64,000 nt of DNA from Oasisia sp. SBJ-2009 (taxonomy: Eukaryota; Annelida; Polychaeta; Sabellida; Siboglinidae), in contig OZ024856.1 of the NCBI GenBank assembly GCA_964017155.1, positions 43,716,378 through 43,780,377 on the forward strand, given 5' to 3'. Positions within the stretch are counted from its first letter, which is position 1. Every line of letters begins with the position of its first letter. The translations under genes were made by a program, and so were the position numbers. Under the pieces are notes generated by a model, which saw nothing but the letters and a program-made list of their open reading frames with translations, made no database searches and was not told the DNA's origin. Below are positions 49,301 to 59,689 of the stretch, piece after piece.

Positions 49301-50873
49301 CTCAGAGGATATCTAGCTCTTCTGAAGAATTCTGATTACGCCCAGTCATACATAGTTTAACAGATCATTTTCTAATCAATATAACATTTAAAAAAATACA
49401 CAAACAAGCAAGAGCTTTATAATTATAATAGATACTTGATAAGATTGATTATCATAAAATGTCTAAACAATGATCAGTTAATTTCTTTTGCAGAGACGTC
49501 TATGGCTGTGTCATACATGTAATACAGAAAAAGTACAGCTTTGAATTTCACCTTCAAGTTACACAAAACATAACAACCTTGTGCTTAGTACAAGTGTAAC
49601 AACTAGGATACTGGGCATGGCACAACTATATGACTATATGAACATCTTCACCATATATTACATGGCACAACTATATGACAAGCGCTGTACAACTCTACCT
49701 GCTGTGTACGCTGGTGATGTCTTTCTTGCTGAGCTTCCCCTTTTCAAATTTTGGAAACTTGCCTTGTGCCTCTTTGATGAATTTATCCACCTGTTGAAAG
49801 CATAAATAAAAAGAGTTATGTTTCATTCACTAGAATTCACTTCCACTGAACTTATTTGTAAAATTATATTTGTGATTTCGCAAATAATAGTCAAATAATA
49901 ATATTAATATATATTATCTATAATACGCAATGAAATGACATGCAACACAAATAATACGCAAGTCGGATAAGGTCGCATAATTTCCCGAATATTAATCCAG
50001 AAATAATACCAAAATTCCCAGAATTTCGCAAATAATAGTCAAATAATAATAAATATATATATATATATATAATATGCAATGGAATGACACGCAACGCAAA
50101 TAATACGCAAGTCGAATAAGGTCATAAAATTTCCCGAATATTAACCAAGAAATAATACCAAAATATTAATATGTATTATCTATAATATGTAATGAAACGA
50201 CAGGCAACATTTCCCAAATATTAATCAAATAATACCAAAAAAATGTAATACGCAATGCCCGAATTTCCTAAATAATAAGCAAAGGGTCGGCAAATAATAT
50301 GCAAGTAAGTCGAAGCATATCACAAAATTTCCCGAATTATGATGCAGAAATAATACAAAATGAATATATAATACGCAAGTCAAAGCACGGGGTCATCAAC
50401 GACTTGACGATATCTCTTGTGCGACCACTAGCAGAACGAACAACGATGGCAAAACGGACGATTCAGCCGAATCTGTTTTGGGCCGAATATTCAGCCTCCC
50501 ATTGTGTCTTTGTTGAGCACCGAGGCCTGGCTTGACTGGTCCTCCACCTTTACTTTGCCTTGGACAGAACTGTCATTCTCATGACAATTAACATATCTTA
50601 ATCTTTCATTTATGGGTTCTTTAGTTCAGTTCTGGCCAATATTCCTATGAACGGTGTTGAAAAAACGTACAGCCTACGAATCTGAGTGTCTCTATTGTGT
50701 CAGTGTGCAAGTCTACCGTGTCAGTCACTTGGTCTCAAGACTCAGAGTCAGTCTCAGTGACAGCGTGCAATATAACTGCCGTAACTAAACTGTGAATTAC
50801 ACCTCACCTTTTTCTTCAATACATCCCCTTCTTTTTGCAATGAACGCAGTTTACTTTCTGGTTTCTTTGGCAT
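16878..50873 (-). CDS. NPHP1: Nephrocystin-1, complete 27-exon coding sequence
   Basis: Adaptor protein of the ciliary transition zone and cell junctions. Coding exons, 5' to 3': 50873-50808, 49790-49699, 48444-48384, 48022-47948, 47373-47321, 46887-46799, 45392-45319, 44839-44741, 43962-43862, 43358-43289, 42054-41936, 41225-41183, 40687-40603, 38909-38818, 38130-38055, 37153-37101, 36705-36631, 30668-30596, 30144-30107, 27527-27445, 26564-26488, 24466-24367, 23815-23703, 22459-22386, 20982-20938, 18865-18749, 17036-16878. All have GT-AG borders and matching phases, totalling 2202 nt (733 residues plus stop), close to the roughly 730 of vertebrate NPHP1. Family marks are the SH3 variant AVGDF, the blocks GILFEL, CGWV, LNGGTPYE and RDRNELQS, and PFNISELTF at the C terminus. 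The start is MPKKPESK; no upstream ATG exon was sought. A TTTATT (AATAAA on the minus strand) at 16316-16321 could serve for polyadenylation. The introns hold nearly all of the window's minisatellites. Confidence 0.95.
17041..18035 (-). repeat. 34-bp minisatellite abutting the last NPHP1 exon
   Basis: About 29 copies of a 34-bp unit (CACCTCTCATTGTCACTTCA followed by CTCTTGTAACAAAA on the plus strand), with AGAG/AGTG/ATTG variants at one position. The array begins 4 bp from the acceptor of exon 27 and its first unit merges with the acceptor sequence. Confidence 0.97.
18036..18491 (-). repeat. 36-bp subfamily of the same minisatellite
   Basis: About 12.7 copies of a 36-bp variant that has gained two bases (GTGTGTCAC) and carries CTCACAAC in place of CTTGTAAC. 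The switch from 34-bp to 36-bp units is abrupt. Because 36 is a multiple of three, long artefactual open frames appear here. Confidence 0.97.
18952..19528. repeat. 28-bp minisatellite in NPHP1 intron 25
   Basis: About 20 copies of a roughly 28-bp unit (TTTTGTTGTGCTCAGGGGAT then CACAACAG), with 27- and 29-bp variants caused by the G run. It lies about 85 bp upstream of exon 26 in the gene's sense. Confidence 0.95.
20161..20877. repeat. 43-bp minisatellite in NPHP1 intron 25
   Basis: About 16 copies of a 43-bp unit (GTAGTGGATCATGACAACTG then GAAGTGACTCAGGTCAAAGAGAT). The last copies are shortened by an internal deletion of GGAAGTGACT-type sequence. The array starts about 55 bp past the exon 25 donor. 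Confidence 0.95.
21116..21495. repeat. Tandem duplication of a ~190-bp AT-rich segment
   Basis: Two copies (about 21116-21306 and 21307-21495) share AATTTACC, AACTATGCCCCACTAAAAT, GGAAAATATATATTCCTTA and AAATAATTACTAAAT-type blocks with moderate divergence. Confidence 0.85.
22462..23119. repeat. 27-bp minisatellite abutting NPHP1 exon 24
   Basis: About 24 copies of a 27-bp unit (TGACACACTGGTGACATACA then GGACACC). A C/T variant alternates near the unit end. The array begins 2-3 bp from the exon 24 acceptor (22460-22462). On the minus strand the 9-codon period gives an artefactual Cys-rich frame. Confidence 0.97.
23180..23490. repeat. Polypurine (GA-rich) tract
   Basis: About 300 bp of almost pure purine on the plus strand (GAGAGA, GGGAGA and GGATGG units) within NPHP1 intron 23. 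Such mirror-like homopurine tracts can adopt triplex (H-DNA) structure; that is inference. Confidence 0.85.
24471..24560. repeat. 21-bp tandem repeat abutting NPHP1 exon 22 acceptor
   Basis: About four copies of CGCTACAGTTACTACATGTA plus C. On the gene strand each unit contains a TAG-CGG step that resembles the real acceptor (CTACAG then CGGAGG at 24466/24467). Confidence 0.9.
26549..27308 (-). repeat. 51-bp minisatellite made of the NPHP1 exon 21 acceptor
   Basis: About 15 copies of a 51-bp unit; the last two are 49 bp. On the minus strand every unit reads through a pyrimidine-rich GTTGTTCCTAG or GTTTCTAG followed by GACCTATGACATGAC. This is the 3' splice site and first codons (TYDM) of exon 21 (26488-26564). 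The exon-proximal copy is the functional junction. Seventeen codons per unit keep the exon frame open for about 350 bp upstream. Confidence 0.95.
27340..27445 (-). repeat. Two decayed tandem copies of the NPHP1 exon 20 3' end
   Basis: Downstream of exon 20, two ~50-bp segments (about 27345-27394 and 27395-27444) repeat the exon's last ~45 nt plus donor. Each contains CTCTTT/CTCTTC, a GGACCC/GTACCC block and the GCCCAACA junction. The donor GTAGGT is intact only at the real exon; the next copy has ATAGGT. Confidence 0.8.
27730..29795 (+). repeat. 17-bp minisatellite, ~120 copies
   Basis: About 2.07 kb of the unit TCTCTCCTTCCAGTCAG, with variants such as GTCTG, GCCAG and occasional single changes, in NPHP1 intron 19. 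Three units make 51 bp without a stop, so all three plus-strand frames stay open for over 700 codons and encode the same repeat. No gene is inferred. Confidence 0.98.
31736..32764 (-). CDS. Retrotransposon tyrosine recombinase
   Basis: A 342-codon frame for the integrase-like enzyme that inserts circular element DNA. Catalytic landmarks are Arg172 (WGFLRCGEF), Lys in LLKRSKTDPF (208-211), Arg292 in SFRIGAATTAA, Arg314-Trp315 in MGRWNSDCY, and the probable nucleophile Tyr323 (CRYIQIS). The position usually held by His in the HxxR box is Arg289 here (SGRSFRIG), a CAC-to-CGC type change. The frame is otherwise intact. Confidence 0.85.
   Translation of the reverse strand: MPVPTTFRCNVVLDKVVSELWDLSLNKSTRNVYEAGFRAFKKFSDLYLFSSMCHTYPRVSEEILIYFVAHCFRFLHVKYSTIKTYLAGIRFAYIKAGFQDPCCFQNGLPYQRLKNILKAVKKSQDNVVKPRLPITAEILRKICNALRLGVFGPYEDLILETAFCLAFWGFLRCGEFTNQSSTFDHNTDLTIGDIQMNMNDRFFTLLLKRSKTDPFRKGITIKYFATDHDICPVHVMQSLLHTRNDMLAQPQDPLFTTRTGAPLTRSFVIDKLKILLLHLGYNPTLYSGRSFRIGAATTAADAHIPDHMIRTMGRWNSDCYCRYIQISPKALQEAQQTMALNF
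32725..33396 (-). CDS. Retrotransposon RNase H domain region
   Basis: Open 223-codon frame. It opens with GHLQFATRVVRPGRTFV, the connector that follows DIRS-type reverse transcriptases. An RNase H fold follows: first Asp in LYTDAAATVGYGGFF, the acidic helix FLELYPIVVAAMLWG, third Asp in FYCDNEATVHIINKG, and ADALSR near the end. It overlaps the recombinase frame by about 40 bp, the usual compact arrangement for these elements. The ATG at its start is incidental; the domain was translated with the reverse transcriptase. Confidence 0.8.
   Translation of the reverse strand: MGHLQFATRVVRPGRTFVGYLLSLASSVKELHHHVRLNKECRLDIAMWRRFLAEWNGVALFLDPEMTNAADFALYTDAAATVGYGGFFQNRWFQGRWPSQLMLKNNEQLSMAFLELYPIVVAAMLWGSEWNGKQILFYCDNEATVHIINKGRSKIQCIMRLMRRLTWCAASGNFSITAKHIPGINNDVADALSRVQIDRFRQLAPGAALNPCQCPPPSDVMWY
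33342..34392 (-). pseudogene. Retrotransposon reverse transcriptase (broken)
   Basis: DIRS-type reverse transcriptase. An N-terminal linker (HPNRTFVSTLITGLRQGFYTG) is followed by the finger region (SPLGLAEG, KMRLIVDLSAPHN) and the first catalytic Asp block (KTDIVDAFK). The second block has LLDDFL at the YxDD position. Three breaks are visible: a frame change at an 8-T run (about 34107-34114), a TAG stop at 33831-33833 directly after DAFK where related proteins continue with IPIHP, and a frame change near 33390-33410 before the GHLQFATRVV block. No restored sequence is given here. Confidence 0.85.
34399..36054 (-). CDS. Retrotransposon ORF1: Gag-like protein with SAP and zinc fingers
   Basis: An intact 551-codon frame starting MPRGRQKR. 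Residues about 71-106 look like a SAP DNA-binding motif (WSASLLRQTIEDRGMKLPSG, then KKSQLLRIF). A CCHC knuckle (C-x2-C-x4-H-x4-C) starts near residue 441. A CCCH-type finger (C-x8-C-x4-C-x3-H) starts near 493 and is followed by a further C-x2-C-x3-H-x4-C. The middle is low-complexity and Ala/Thr/Pro-rich. It is expected to package element RNA and perhaps guide nuclear DNA contact; that role is inferred from other Gag proteins. This ORF is better preserved than the polymerase behind it. Confidence 0.8.
   Translation of the reverse strand: MPRGRQKRVSAGRRYTPTTSSRRSRDGNGPDDAAFVTAVTAVDDVNNGAMNRRATSGAPTHPRWDVASPANWSASLLRQTIEDRGMKLPSGIKKSQLLRIFLDNFDTRSDPGRNDAAHHLASSSSRAMLPPAPPATGATTPLVTPGPSTRWGIAADCNRMATMARRRQRHFPSPAITTTTHAPNWRPPTESVMLDTSPEMEPLVDVVRALQASMSAVASRLDDMDERPIAAGQHYLQQNNPSAIATPPATLHPIEPVAQVAYSLTTAMQGIERSTGISLRATDCSFQSLPTSTATTSGIPSEQLPAVETVSPAVRAAIFNGNDINLATLLMPHSELNQPRPMSSDPRLNRNLTLPEFICAFNKYRNIMCEVWNRRHELDKYEGIIVEIASKIEGTSFYEYHRAFSARSAALIQQQNVKVDWGVRDNGLFCSLFVGQKANVCSLCGSGAHLSNFCPLLANQKISNQQFPRGNGPDRQSDIQGRPRVSIGHQEICNNFNSERGCSRPYCKFLHSCLFCKGSHARMACPTKPEFRNRSGQRAKTTNHYPPKPTQ
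37503..37790 (+). mobile_element. LINE 3' fragment (reverse transcriptase C terminus)
   Basis: The plus strand encodes a recognisable LINE ORF2 end: DLLTKVKQRKLRW in one frame, then after a frameshift AKTVMQGTVQGGRRRGRQ, KRWEDNIPEWTGL and a degenerate tail ending near PRLRDRQGK-like sequence. It sits in NPHP1 intron 15, antisense to the gene, and is 5'-truncated as is usual for LINEs. Confidence 0.75.
38346..38450. repeat. (GT)n microsatellite
   Basis: TTTGTGTG units lead into a long pure GT run in NPHP1 intron 14. Val-Cys and Thr-His open frames over it are artefacts. Confidence 0.97.
38602..38817 (-). repeat. 24-bp tandem repeats carrying the NPHP1 exon 14 donor
   Basis: About eight imperfect copies of a 24-bp unit (GAGTGAGGCACGTCTGTCTT then GGTT on the minus strand) run directly from the exon 14 donor (GTGAGGCACATG at 38817). 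Most copies keep a GTGAGGCA or GTGAAGCA step, so donor-like sites are multiplied. Reading into the repeat from exon 14 meets a stop within seven codons. Confidence 0.85.
39301..40156. mobile_element. 856-bp MITE with TTAA target duplication (piggyBac-like)
   Basis: The ends are inverted repeats of about 100 bp: AGGCAAAAAAAAGTTAACTG at the left, and the inverse of AAGCAAAAAAAAGTTAACTG at the right. The match continues through CATACACCTAATAGAGTTAA and ATTTCCACATATACTCAATT to the GCGGTTTAC block. TTAA lies immediately outside both ends (39297-39300 and 40157-40160). TTAA duplication is the hallmark of piggyBac insertion. No transposase is encoded. It lies in NPHP1 intron 13. Confidence 0.88.
41936..42054 (-). 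other. NPHP1: NPHP1 exon 11: second acidic arm
   Basis: DYKDEEDEEVDE and the following Glu/Asp run continue directly from the SH3 domain, then change to a Ser/Lys segment. The donor is GTGGCA, leaving two bases that join exon 12 to give Ser. Reading through instead would end the protein 11 codons later. Confidence 0.8.
42594..42870 (-). mobile_element. LINE 3' fragment (CR1/jockey-like RT C terminus)
   Basis: The minus-strand frame reads SVTTMLTNLNLDTLYSRRRD, then QRLKFMYQTVKGSIPTLP and a stop after about 83 codons. This matches the common LINE C-terminal pattern in which a leucine block is followed by RRR..RL..MY and a glycine. No other part of the element was found, so it is 5'-truncated. 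It lies in NPHP1 intron 10 in the gene's orientation. Confidence 0.55.
43289..43962 (-). other. NPHP1: NPHP1 exons 9-10: SH3 domain
   Basis: Exons 43862-43962 and 43289-43358 encode residues 204-260 and split the SH3 fold between them. Visible landmarks are AVGDF at the ALYDY position, GDLGFKEGE, the Gly-Trp of the binding surface (DGW; the second Trp is replaced by Leu) and GLVPSTYV. The domain is expected to bind proline-rich partners. Confidence 0.92.
45767..45845. repeat. (AT)n with (AC)n tail
   Basis: AT dinucleotide run with one interruption, ending in ACACACACAC, in NPHP1 intron 6. Confidence 0.95.
46244..46316. repeat. (AT)n microsatellite
   Basis: Pure AT dinucleotide run of about 70 bp in NPHP1 intron 6, about 400 bp from the previous AT tract. 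Confidence 0.95.
47663..47756. repeat. 20-bp tandem repeat
   Basis: About four copies of ACTGATAGTTACACTTTACG in NPHP1 intron 4; the first copy is degenerate. Confidence 0.85.
49875..50380. repeat. Degenerate ~160-bp AT-rich tandem repeat
   Basis: Three diverged copies share AAATAATAGTCAAATAATAA, ATAATACGCAAGTCGAATAA and TTTCCCGAATATTAA blocks. It lies in NPHP1 intron 1, towards the exon 2 side, and no coding is present. Confidence 0.75.
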
Positions 50874-52709
50874 GCTAAATATTCAATACAGACAGAGAGA
50901 ATATGACAAAAAATAGCAACTGAACTGAAATGTTATTAATACAATTTGTTCGGACTTGTTGTCGCATCCGGCGCCAGTGAAAACATTACAGTCTCGCACT
51001 CAAATCTGTGTTCCGCCGATTTGAATTAATGCTATATATTTGTTGTCTTATTCATTATTTCATTGCAATTATTGCATAGTGAATATATCTGATTCGCGTA
51101 GCTAATGTTTAACTGATTATCTGAATAAATTGAACAAATACCACGGGCGAACTTGTTACGGTTGATTGAATTTCAACAAGTGGCGGCATCTACCGAGGGC
51201 TACTTAGCGAAAAGGTGAGGAAATCCCACGGCGAAAGGTGTGCCTTCTGTAGTTCAAAGCCAATAAAGGCTCACGTAACTTTATAGTTACTGTGGGCTAC
51301 ACGAATTTCACGTGCCTTGCGCTGGTAAGAAATTGCTGACGGTAGTTTGCAGTAGATGTTAGATATATGTTCTTGTTGATTCATAGATGTTTCATGTGTT
51401 CTATTATTTGATTATATTGATAATAAACCGTGACGTAATTCATTGGAAAACTATTCGCACGGTAAAAGCATGCGAAGTACTGTGATGCGGAAGTGAAGAT
51501 ATAAGTTTGGAACACAAGCAACAAAAGAATTGTCTTAATTAACATGTGCGTAGACTGGATGTATGAAATATAACTGTGTTTTATAGCAACTATATTAGAC
51601 GTACGTCTGCAGCAATTGTCAATACTATAGCTATATATATATAGTAGCAGGCACTGGTAATCTTTCTACTTCCTGGTCGCACATTGACCTACTGCCCTAC
51701 GATAACATTGGCAGTTGCACACTGTTTTCTTAATTGCATGTGTGTGAGTACATATTTTACATTGCAACAATGTTATGTTTTATTAATGTTTATTACCGAG
51801 TAAAGGCTTCGGTTAAAGGCTGATTCTTTCATAGACAGTTGACGGATAGGGGAAGGTGGGGCATGTTGAACAACTGATTACATTCGCATTACATACTTTT
51901 TATTATTGATGATACTTTTTTTGCGATTTAAGAACTACTACCCCAACACACCTGTGAACTTGTATTTTGATTTAATAATCGGAAAGGTAAGAAAATAATG
52001 AAATACTTAAAGTGGTCGCAATACAAAACAAATCTGGTTGTTTTTAATGATTGCTAAACATTTGTTATGGTATATTTTTGCGTACTATTCTTACTCATAA
52101 ATGTAGACTTCTGTCTAATTGTTCTGTTGTATTTGTTGTTGTTTTCCTTGTTTCATGTAGAACAGAGGTAACGGTCATGTACCGTATTGCCAGATCTCAC
52201 CCTGTGTCTTTCTTGCCAATGTAATCTAAAAACTAATAGCCACGTCCCCAACCTGCTCACGCCCATCCTCGTGAATTCCTCCTTCTCAACTGTGACCTTC
52301 TCATTTTCCGTGTCTTAATTAAATATGAATTGACGGAGCACTAATTTGCAATGGGACGTCTGCTTCCATAACATTGGAAATTTAAACATCAAAGCGTACT
52401 ACGTTTAATTCTGCTTGCCACGGCATTATTGCCAATCAATTTTGTTTTGAAACTGGGTGTTTTGTGTATCATTTGAACGTGTTGCAGGCGGAATTTTTCA
52501 AATTGGGAGCATTGTTCATAGCTTAACGAAGTAACTAAACACAAATTGGCAGACACTGAACCTTCAGCATACATGTTGTAGTAATAAAAATGCATTATTA
52601 AATGTAAAATAAAACCTACAAGCTGTCACCCTCGCTTTGTAGGTTTATAAACTATTCTATGTCGTTGTTCACACAGGATATGTTGGAACCCTAGGACAAC
52701 TAGGACAAC
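50874..52709. promoter_or_regulatory. Divergent promoter interval, NPHP1 / TMEM72-like
   Basis: The 1.84 kb between the two start codons must hold the 5' UTRs and promoters of both genes. The part next to NPHP1 (about 50940-51340) is richer in CpG (GGCGCC, CCGCCG, GCGAAAGG) than the rest. A CACACAG acceptor-like site at about 52677 precedes the TMEM72-like ATG, suggesting a non-coding first exon. I looked by eye for an RFX X-box, common in ciliary gene promoters, and did not see a clear one. Confidence 0.5.
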
Positions 52710-56032
<3,323 letters not shown>

Positions 56033-56120
56033 TGGGGGACAAACTTAATGTTTGCGTAATCATCGGAACAACTGCATACATAAACATGTGAACCGCTTAT
56101 AGTTTGGGAGGCTGAACCCG

Positions 56121-56121
<1 letters not shown>

Positions 56122-56199
<78 letters not shown>
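56122..56199. repeat. (AT)n in the 3' UTR region of the TMEM72-like gene
   Basis: A 78-bp AT run starting 90 bp after the stop codon, probably transcribed in the 3' UTR. Confidence 0.95.
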
Positions 56200-56200
<1 letters not shown>

Positions 56201-56819
56201 AATGGGAGAGGTATGGGTTTATATATAATCACCCAGTATTATGTGCAGACGAAGTTATTTGGTGAGTACTTAGGGGATGCAGTTGGAAGAGGTTTGGTGA
56301 ATCCGAAAGGGTTGTAGATTGGAATGTCTTGAGGAGCCTCAGAGGACATTGGTGCAGTTAAATGTTTTGTGATCTTCAAATTTTAGTTGCGTTTTTGTGA
56401 TCTTAAAGCTGAAGTTGAAGGTTTTTGACCTTTGATCTGAGAGTGCAGGTCGAGGTGTGTTGGGGAGCTTCAGATGGTGCCGTTGGAGTTTTGGTGAACG
56501 ATCCTAAAAGCCCCGTCCCTAAGTTCATCAAGTTGGTATGCCTATGAATACAATAGCATTTTGTTTTCATAGAAACTAGCACATAGTGATTATAACATAT
56601 TTCACACACATGCATGCTTGCTTGATTAATGTTCAGCATTATGTCATGTGTAATACAATGCGATATTACAATGATATCCATAGTGTGTCTATGGTATATA
56701 TTACCTAATGAACACATTAAATGACACATATTATATATTATGTAATGAACTGGTAAACTGACTTAGTAAAAGTGAAAGTAATTTTTGTATTGCTCTTAGT
56801 AAAGCATTTTGTTATTTCG

Positions 56820-56825
56820 AATAAA
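56820..56825 (+). terminator. Candidate polyadenylation signal for the TMEM72-like gene
   Basis: AATAAA about 790 bp after the stop codon, in AT-rich sequence. It is the first clear plus-strand match noticed downstream; use is not shown. Confidence 0.35.
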
Positions 56826-57611
56826 ATCAATATTTTAATTGTGGTTTCAGTCATTTGAATAGAGAACCTCTGCTTACGCTACACTGACCTCAGAATTTAT
56901 AATTTAAATAATGTTAGTAATTTTATTTTGTAACCTAGTATGCGTATACATACAACATATGTGATGAGTAGTTTGGTGGTTGTAGACTTTTTAAGTCAGA
57001 AAGTAAAAGATCGCCCGGAACCGATCTTGCGGCGGACGACATGAAGGAAAATATTCTAGCGATATTCGTTTATATAGCTGCACATTTTTGAATTTCGAAT
57101 CGAATTGAATAGCGGGAAAAATTCGAATACAAAAATTGTGTTCGTGGATCAAGTCAAACGATATCATTGTTCAATTGCCAATTGCCGCCAAAAGCCGTCT
57201 GCTTTGTTGATAGTCAGACTACTTTGAACAGCGCCGAATCAATGACTTGGGTGGCCACCATAGGCAATAGAAGAGTTGCCATCTTAGCACACACATTCTC
57301 CCAGACTACAAACAAGGACTTCACCACCACACAACACTAAGTCTTGCTTCCGTTAGAACAAACACAAAGCTGCTTAGCAATTACCTAAATCGTAATATAT
57401 TCCTTGCGTGGTTTTCAGTTGACATTGGTTGTCAGTTGGCAGGTAATGCAAGTTCTCAACATGTATATTATCACCTGCATATAGTGTCCTCTATGGTCCC
57501 ACACGTAATAATTTTATGCTGTCCCCAAGGACAACAATCTCCCGCTCTGTCGCACTAATGATTTTAATCCACTGGATCAAACGTTATTTATCTACTGGCG
57601 CCGGCGGCTAT

Positions 57612-57613
<2 letters not shown>

Positions 57614-57699
<86 letters not shown>
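57614..57699. repeat. (AT)n microsatellite
   Basis: Pure AT run of about 86 bp in the intergenic region. Confidence 0.95.
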
Positions 57700-57702
<3 letters not shown>

Positions 57703-57973
57703 TACTGGGCGGCCACACGATCAGTAGCTAAACTTTCACGATCTAAAATACCATAATATGTGTTAATATGTGCTATCACCTATCATATTTATTGGCATTA
57801 GTCGGACGAAATTTAACGCCAGAATTCATGTTAACGGCCATCATTTTATAAAATGGTGGATACGAAGGGCGACGAATTTAAGGTTAATAGCTGCACGCAA
57901 AACCATAATATTGACACCAACGTTATCTCTCTAGTTGGTTTAGTTCTTAAGATGTGAAATAGATAAATATATG

Positions 57974-58258
57974 TGACCGACCGACCGACCGACCGACCGA
58001 CCGACCGACCGACCGACCGACCGACCGACCGACCGACCGACCGACCGACCGACCGACCGACCGACCGACCGACCGACCGACCGACCGACCGACCGACCGA
58101 CCGACCGACCGACCGACCGACCGACCGACCGACCGACCGACCGACCGACCGACCGACCGACCGACCGACCGACCGACCGACCGACCGACCGACCGACCGA
58201 CCGACCGACCGACCGACCGACCGACCGACCGACCGACCGACCGACCGACCGACCGACG
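57974..58258 (+). repeat. (GACC)n tetranucleotide array
   Basis: About 71 perfect copies of GACC with almost no interruption over 285 bp. The four-base period leaves frames open on both strands (Pro-Thr-Asp-Arg and Val-Gly-Arg-Ser repeats). These are not genes. Confidence 0.98.
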
Positions 58259-58497
58259 GGTAACACTGGAATACCGATTTTTGTACAGTGAATATGATAG
58301 AAACACTGTATTTTTGCTTAATATTTTAAACCATGGGAGAGGATGGTTAATTACATATACTATCTGATAATACTTGACACTTTCTGGCTGCTGTATTAGT
58401 TAGTTAGTTCTCATATGAATATTAAAGAAGTGCACTTAAACAAGTGATACTTTGTATATTAGAGAGGCACGTGGGCGTCGATCGGTGGAGGACAATG

Positions 58498-58614
58498 GGC
58501 AGGGGCAGGGGCAGGGGCAGGGGCAGGGGCAGGGGCAGGGGCAGGGGCAGGGGCAGGGGCAGGGGCAGGGGCAGGGGCAGGGGCAGGGGCAGGGGCAGGG
58601 GCAGGGGCAGGGGG
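58498..58614 (+). repeat. (GGGGCA)n hexanucleotide array
   Basis: About 19 perfect copies of GGGGCA. Regularly spaced G4 runs on the plus strand make a G-quadruplex likely. The six-base period gives Gly-Gln and Pro-Ala open frames, which are artefacts. Confidence 0.97.
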
Positions 58615-59689
58615 ACTACGTGACGCAGCGTGCGGCTGGTAAAGGCAGTGTTGTAAACTAATGGAAGCGTTTGACGTACAGGTGAACACTTCAGTGACCT
58701 AATATCGCTATCACTTGTGATATTTAATCTCACACTGGATAATTATGTAAACAACTATTACTTTAGACAGATATAAGCAGCAGCAGGGAAATGTTTCATT
58801 TTTATTTTGAACTGAACCCACCTCAATAGCATGTTATGTACAATAGGATCTAAAGTACGTAGGAAACATGAAACGTATTTTAATAATTCAGTTCATTATT
58901 GTGATATTGAAATAATAGTTCATAATGTAGATTAGTGAATGCATAGATGTTGGCAAATATATTCTATTCATCCATCTTGTATCAGGTGTGATGTCTAGAA
59001 TTAAGATTCAATAACTTTATTATATGTTATAGTTCGTGTTGAAGCAGCTGCATTATTAGCAGGAACTATACATTATTCTACTTCCGGACGACGTCACTGT
59101 ATATCCGACGGCTATAATGGTCGCAGTTTACACACGTCTGTTAACTTAAAAGATTGGACAATTTGAAAAAGTAATGCCTATGCCATAGCGCAGCTTGTTT
59201 TAAACATATAACGTCTATTACCCCTAAATCCTTGGAAGCCTAGCTCAGAGGCGCATCGAGACAAAACAGTTAATCAACCTCGGAGTCGATCATCATTTTA
59301 GTTGTCCACTGAATGACTGAAGGCCTATGGTGAACAAACGAGGTTGTAAATGTACGTTTTTGATGACATCGGAACGGAGCAATATATTTGGGCAACGGAC
59401 AAAAAGTAAATCAGAGATAGGTGTTCGTAGCTGGCTAGGTTTTCTAATAGGAATTAACAATGAATGAGTGCTTTCGGATCATTTGTCGAGGGAAATTATC
59501 CGCTGACAAAAATACTAAGTAACAAGGTATAAAGCGTGGAGGGCTACACATGTAAATGGCACGTACTGTCGGGGCTATTGTTGTCTGTTCAAAGCACATC
59601 ATACATAGCAATGTTCTGGCAAAGATGATGTAACACCATACTATAATAAATGTCTTTGAAATTGGCAAGTCAACATAGTTCTGACATAA

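Larger units (their letters stand above)
47321..50873 (-). other. NPHP1: NPHP1 exons 1-5: N-terminal coiled-coil region
   Basis: Residues 1-116 are charged and helical, with heptad-like spacing (for example RLEHLKTELEQIADKL across exons 4 and 5). They match the N-terminal coiled coil of nephrocystin-1, which mediates self-association and partner binding. FDQRKRDEINRL corresponds to the conserved NQRKEEE stretch of vertebrate proteins. Confidence 0.85.

Noticed and set aside
57940..58306. Val-Gly-Arg-Ser and Pro-Thr-Asp-Arg repeat ORFs.
   Set aside because: They are translations of the GACC tetranucleotide array.
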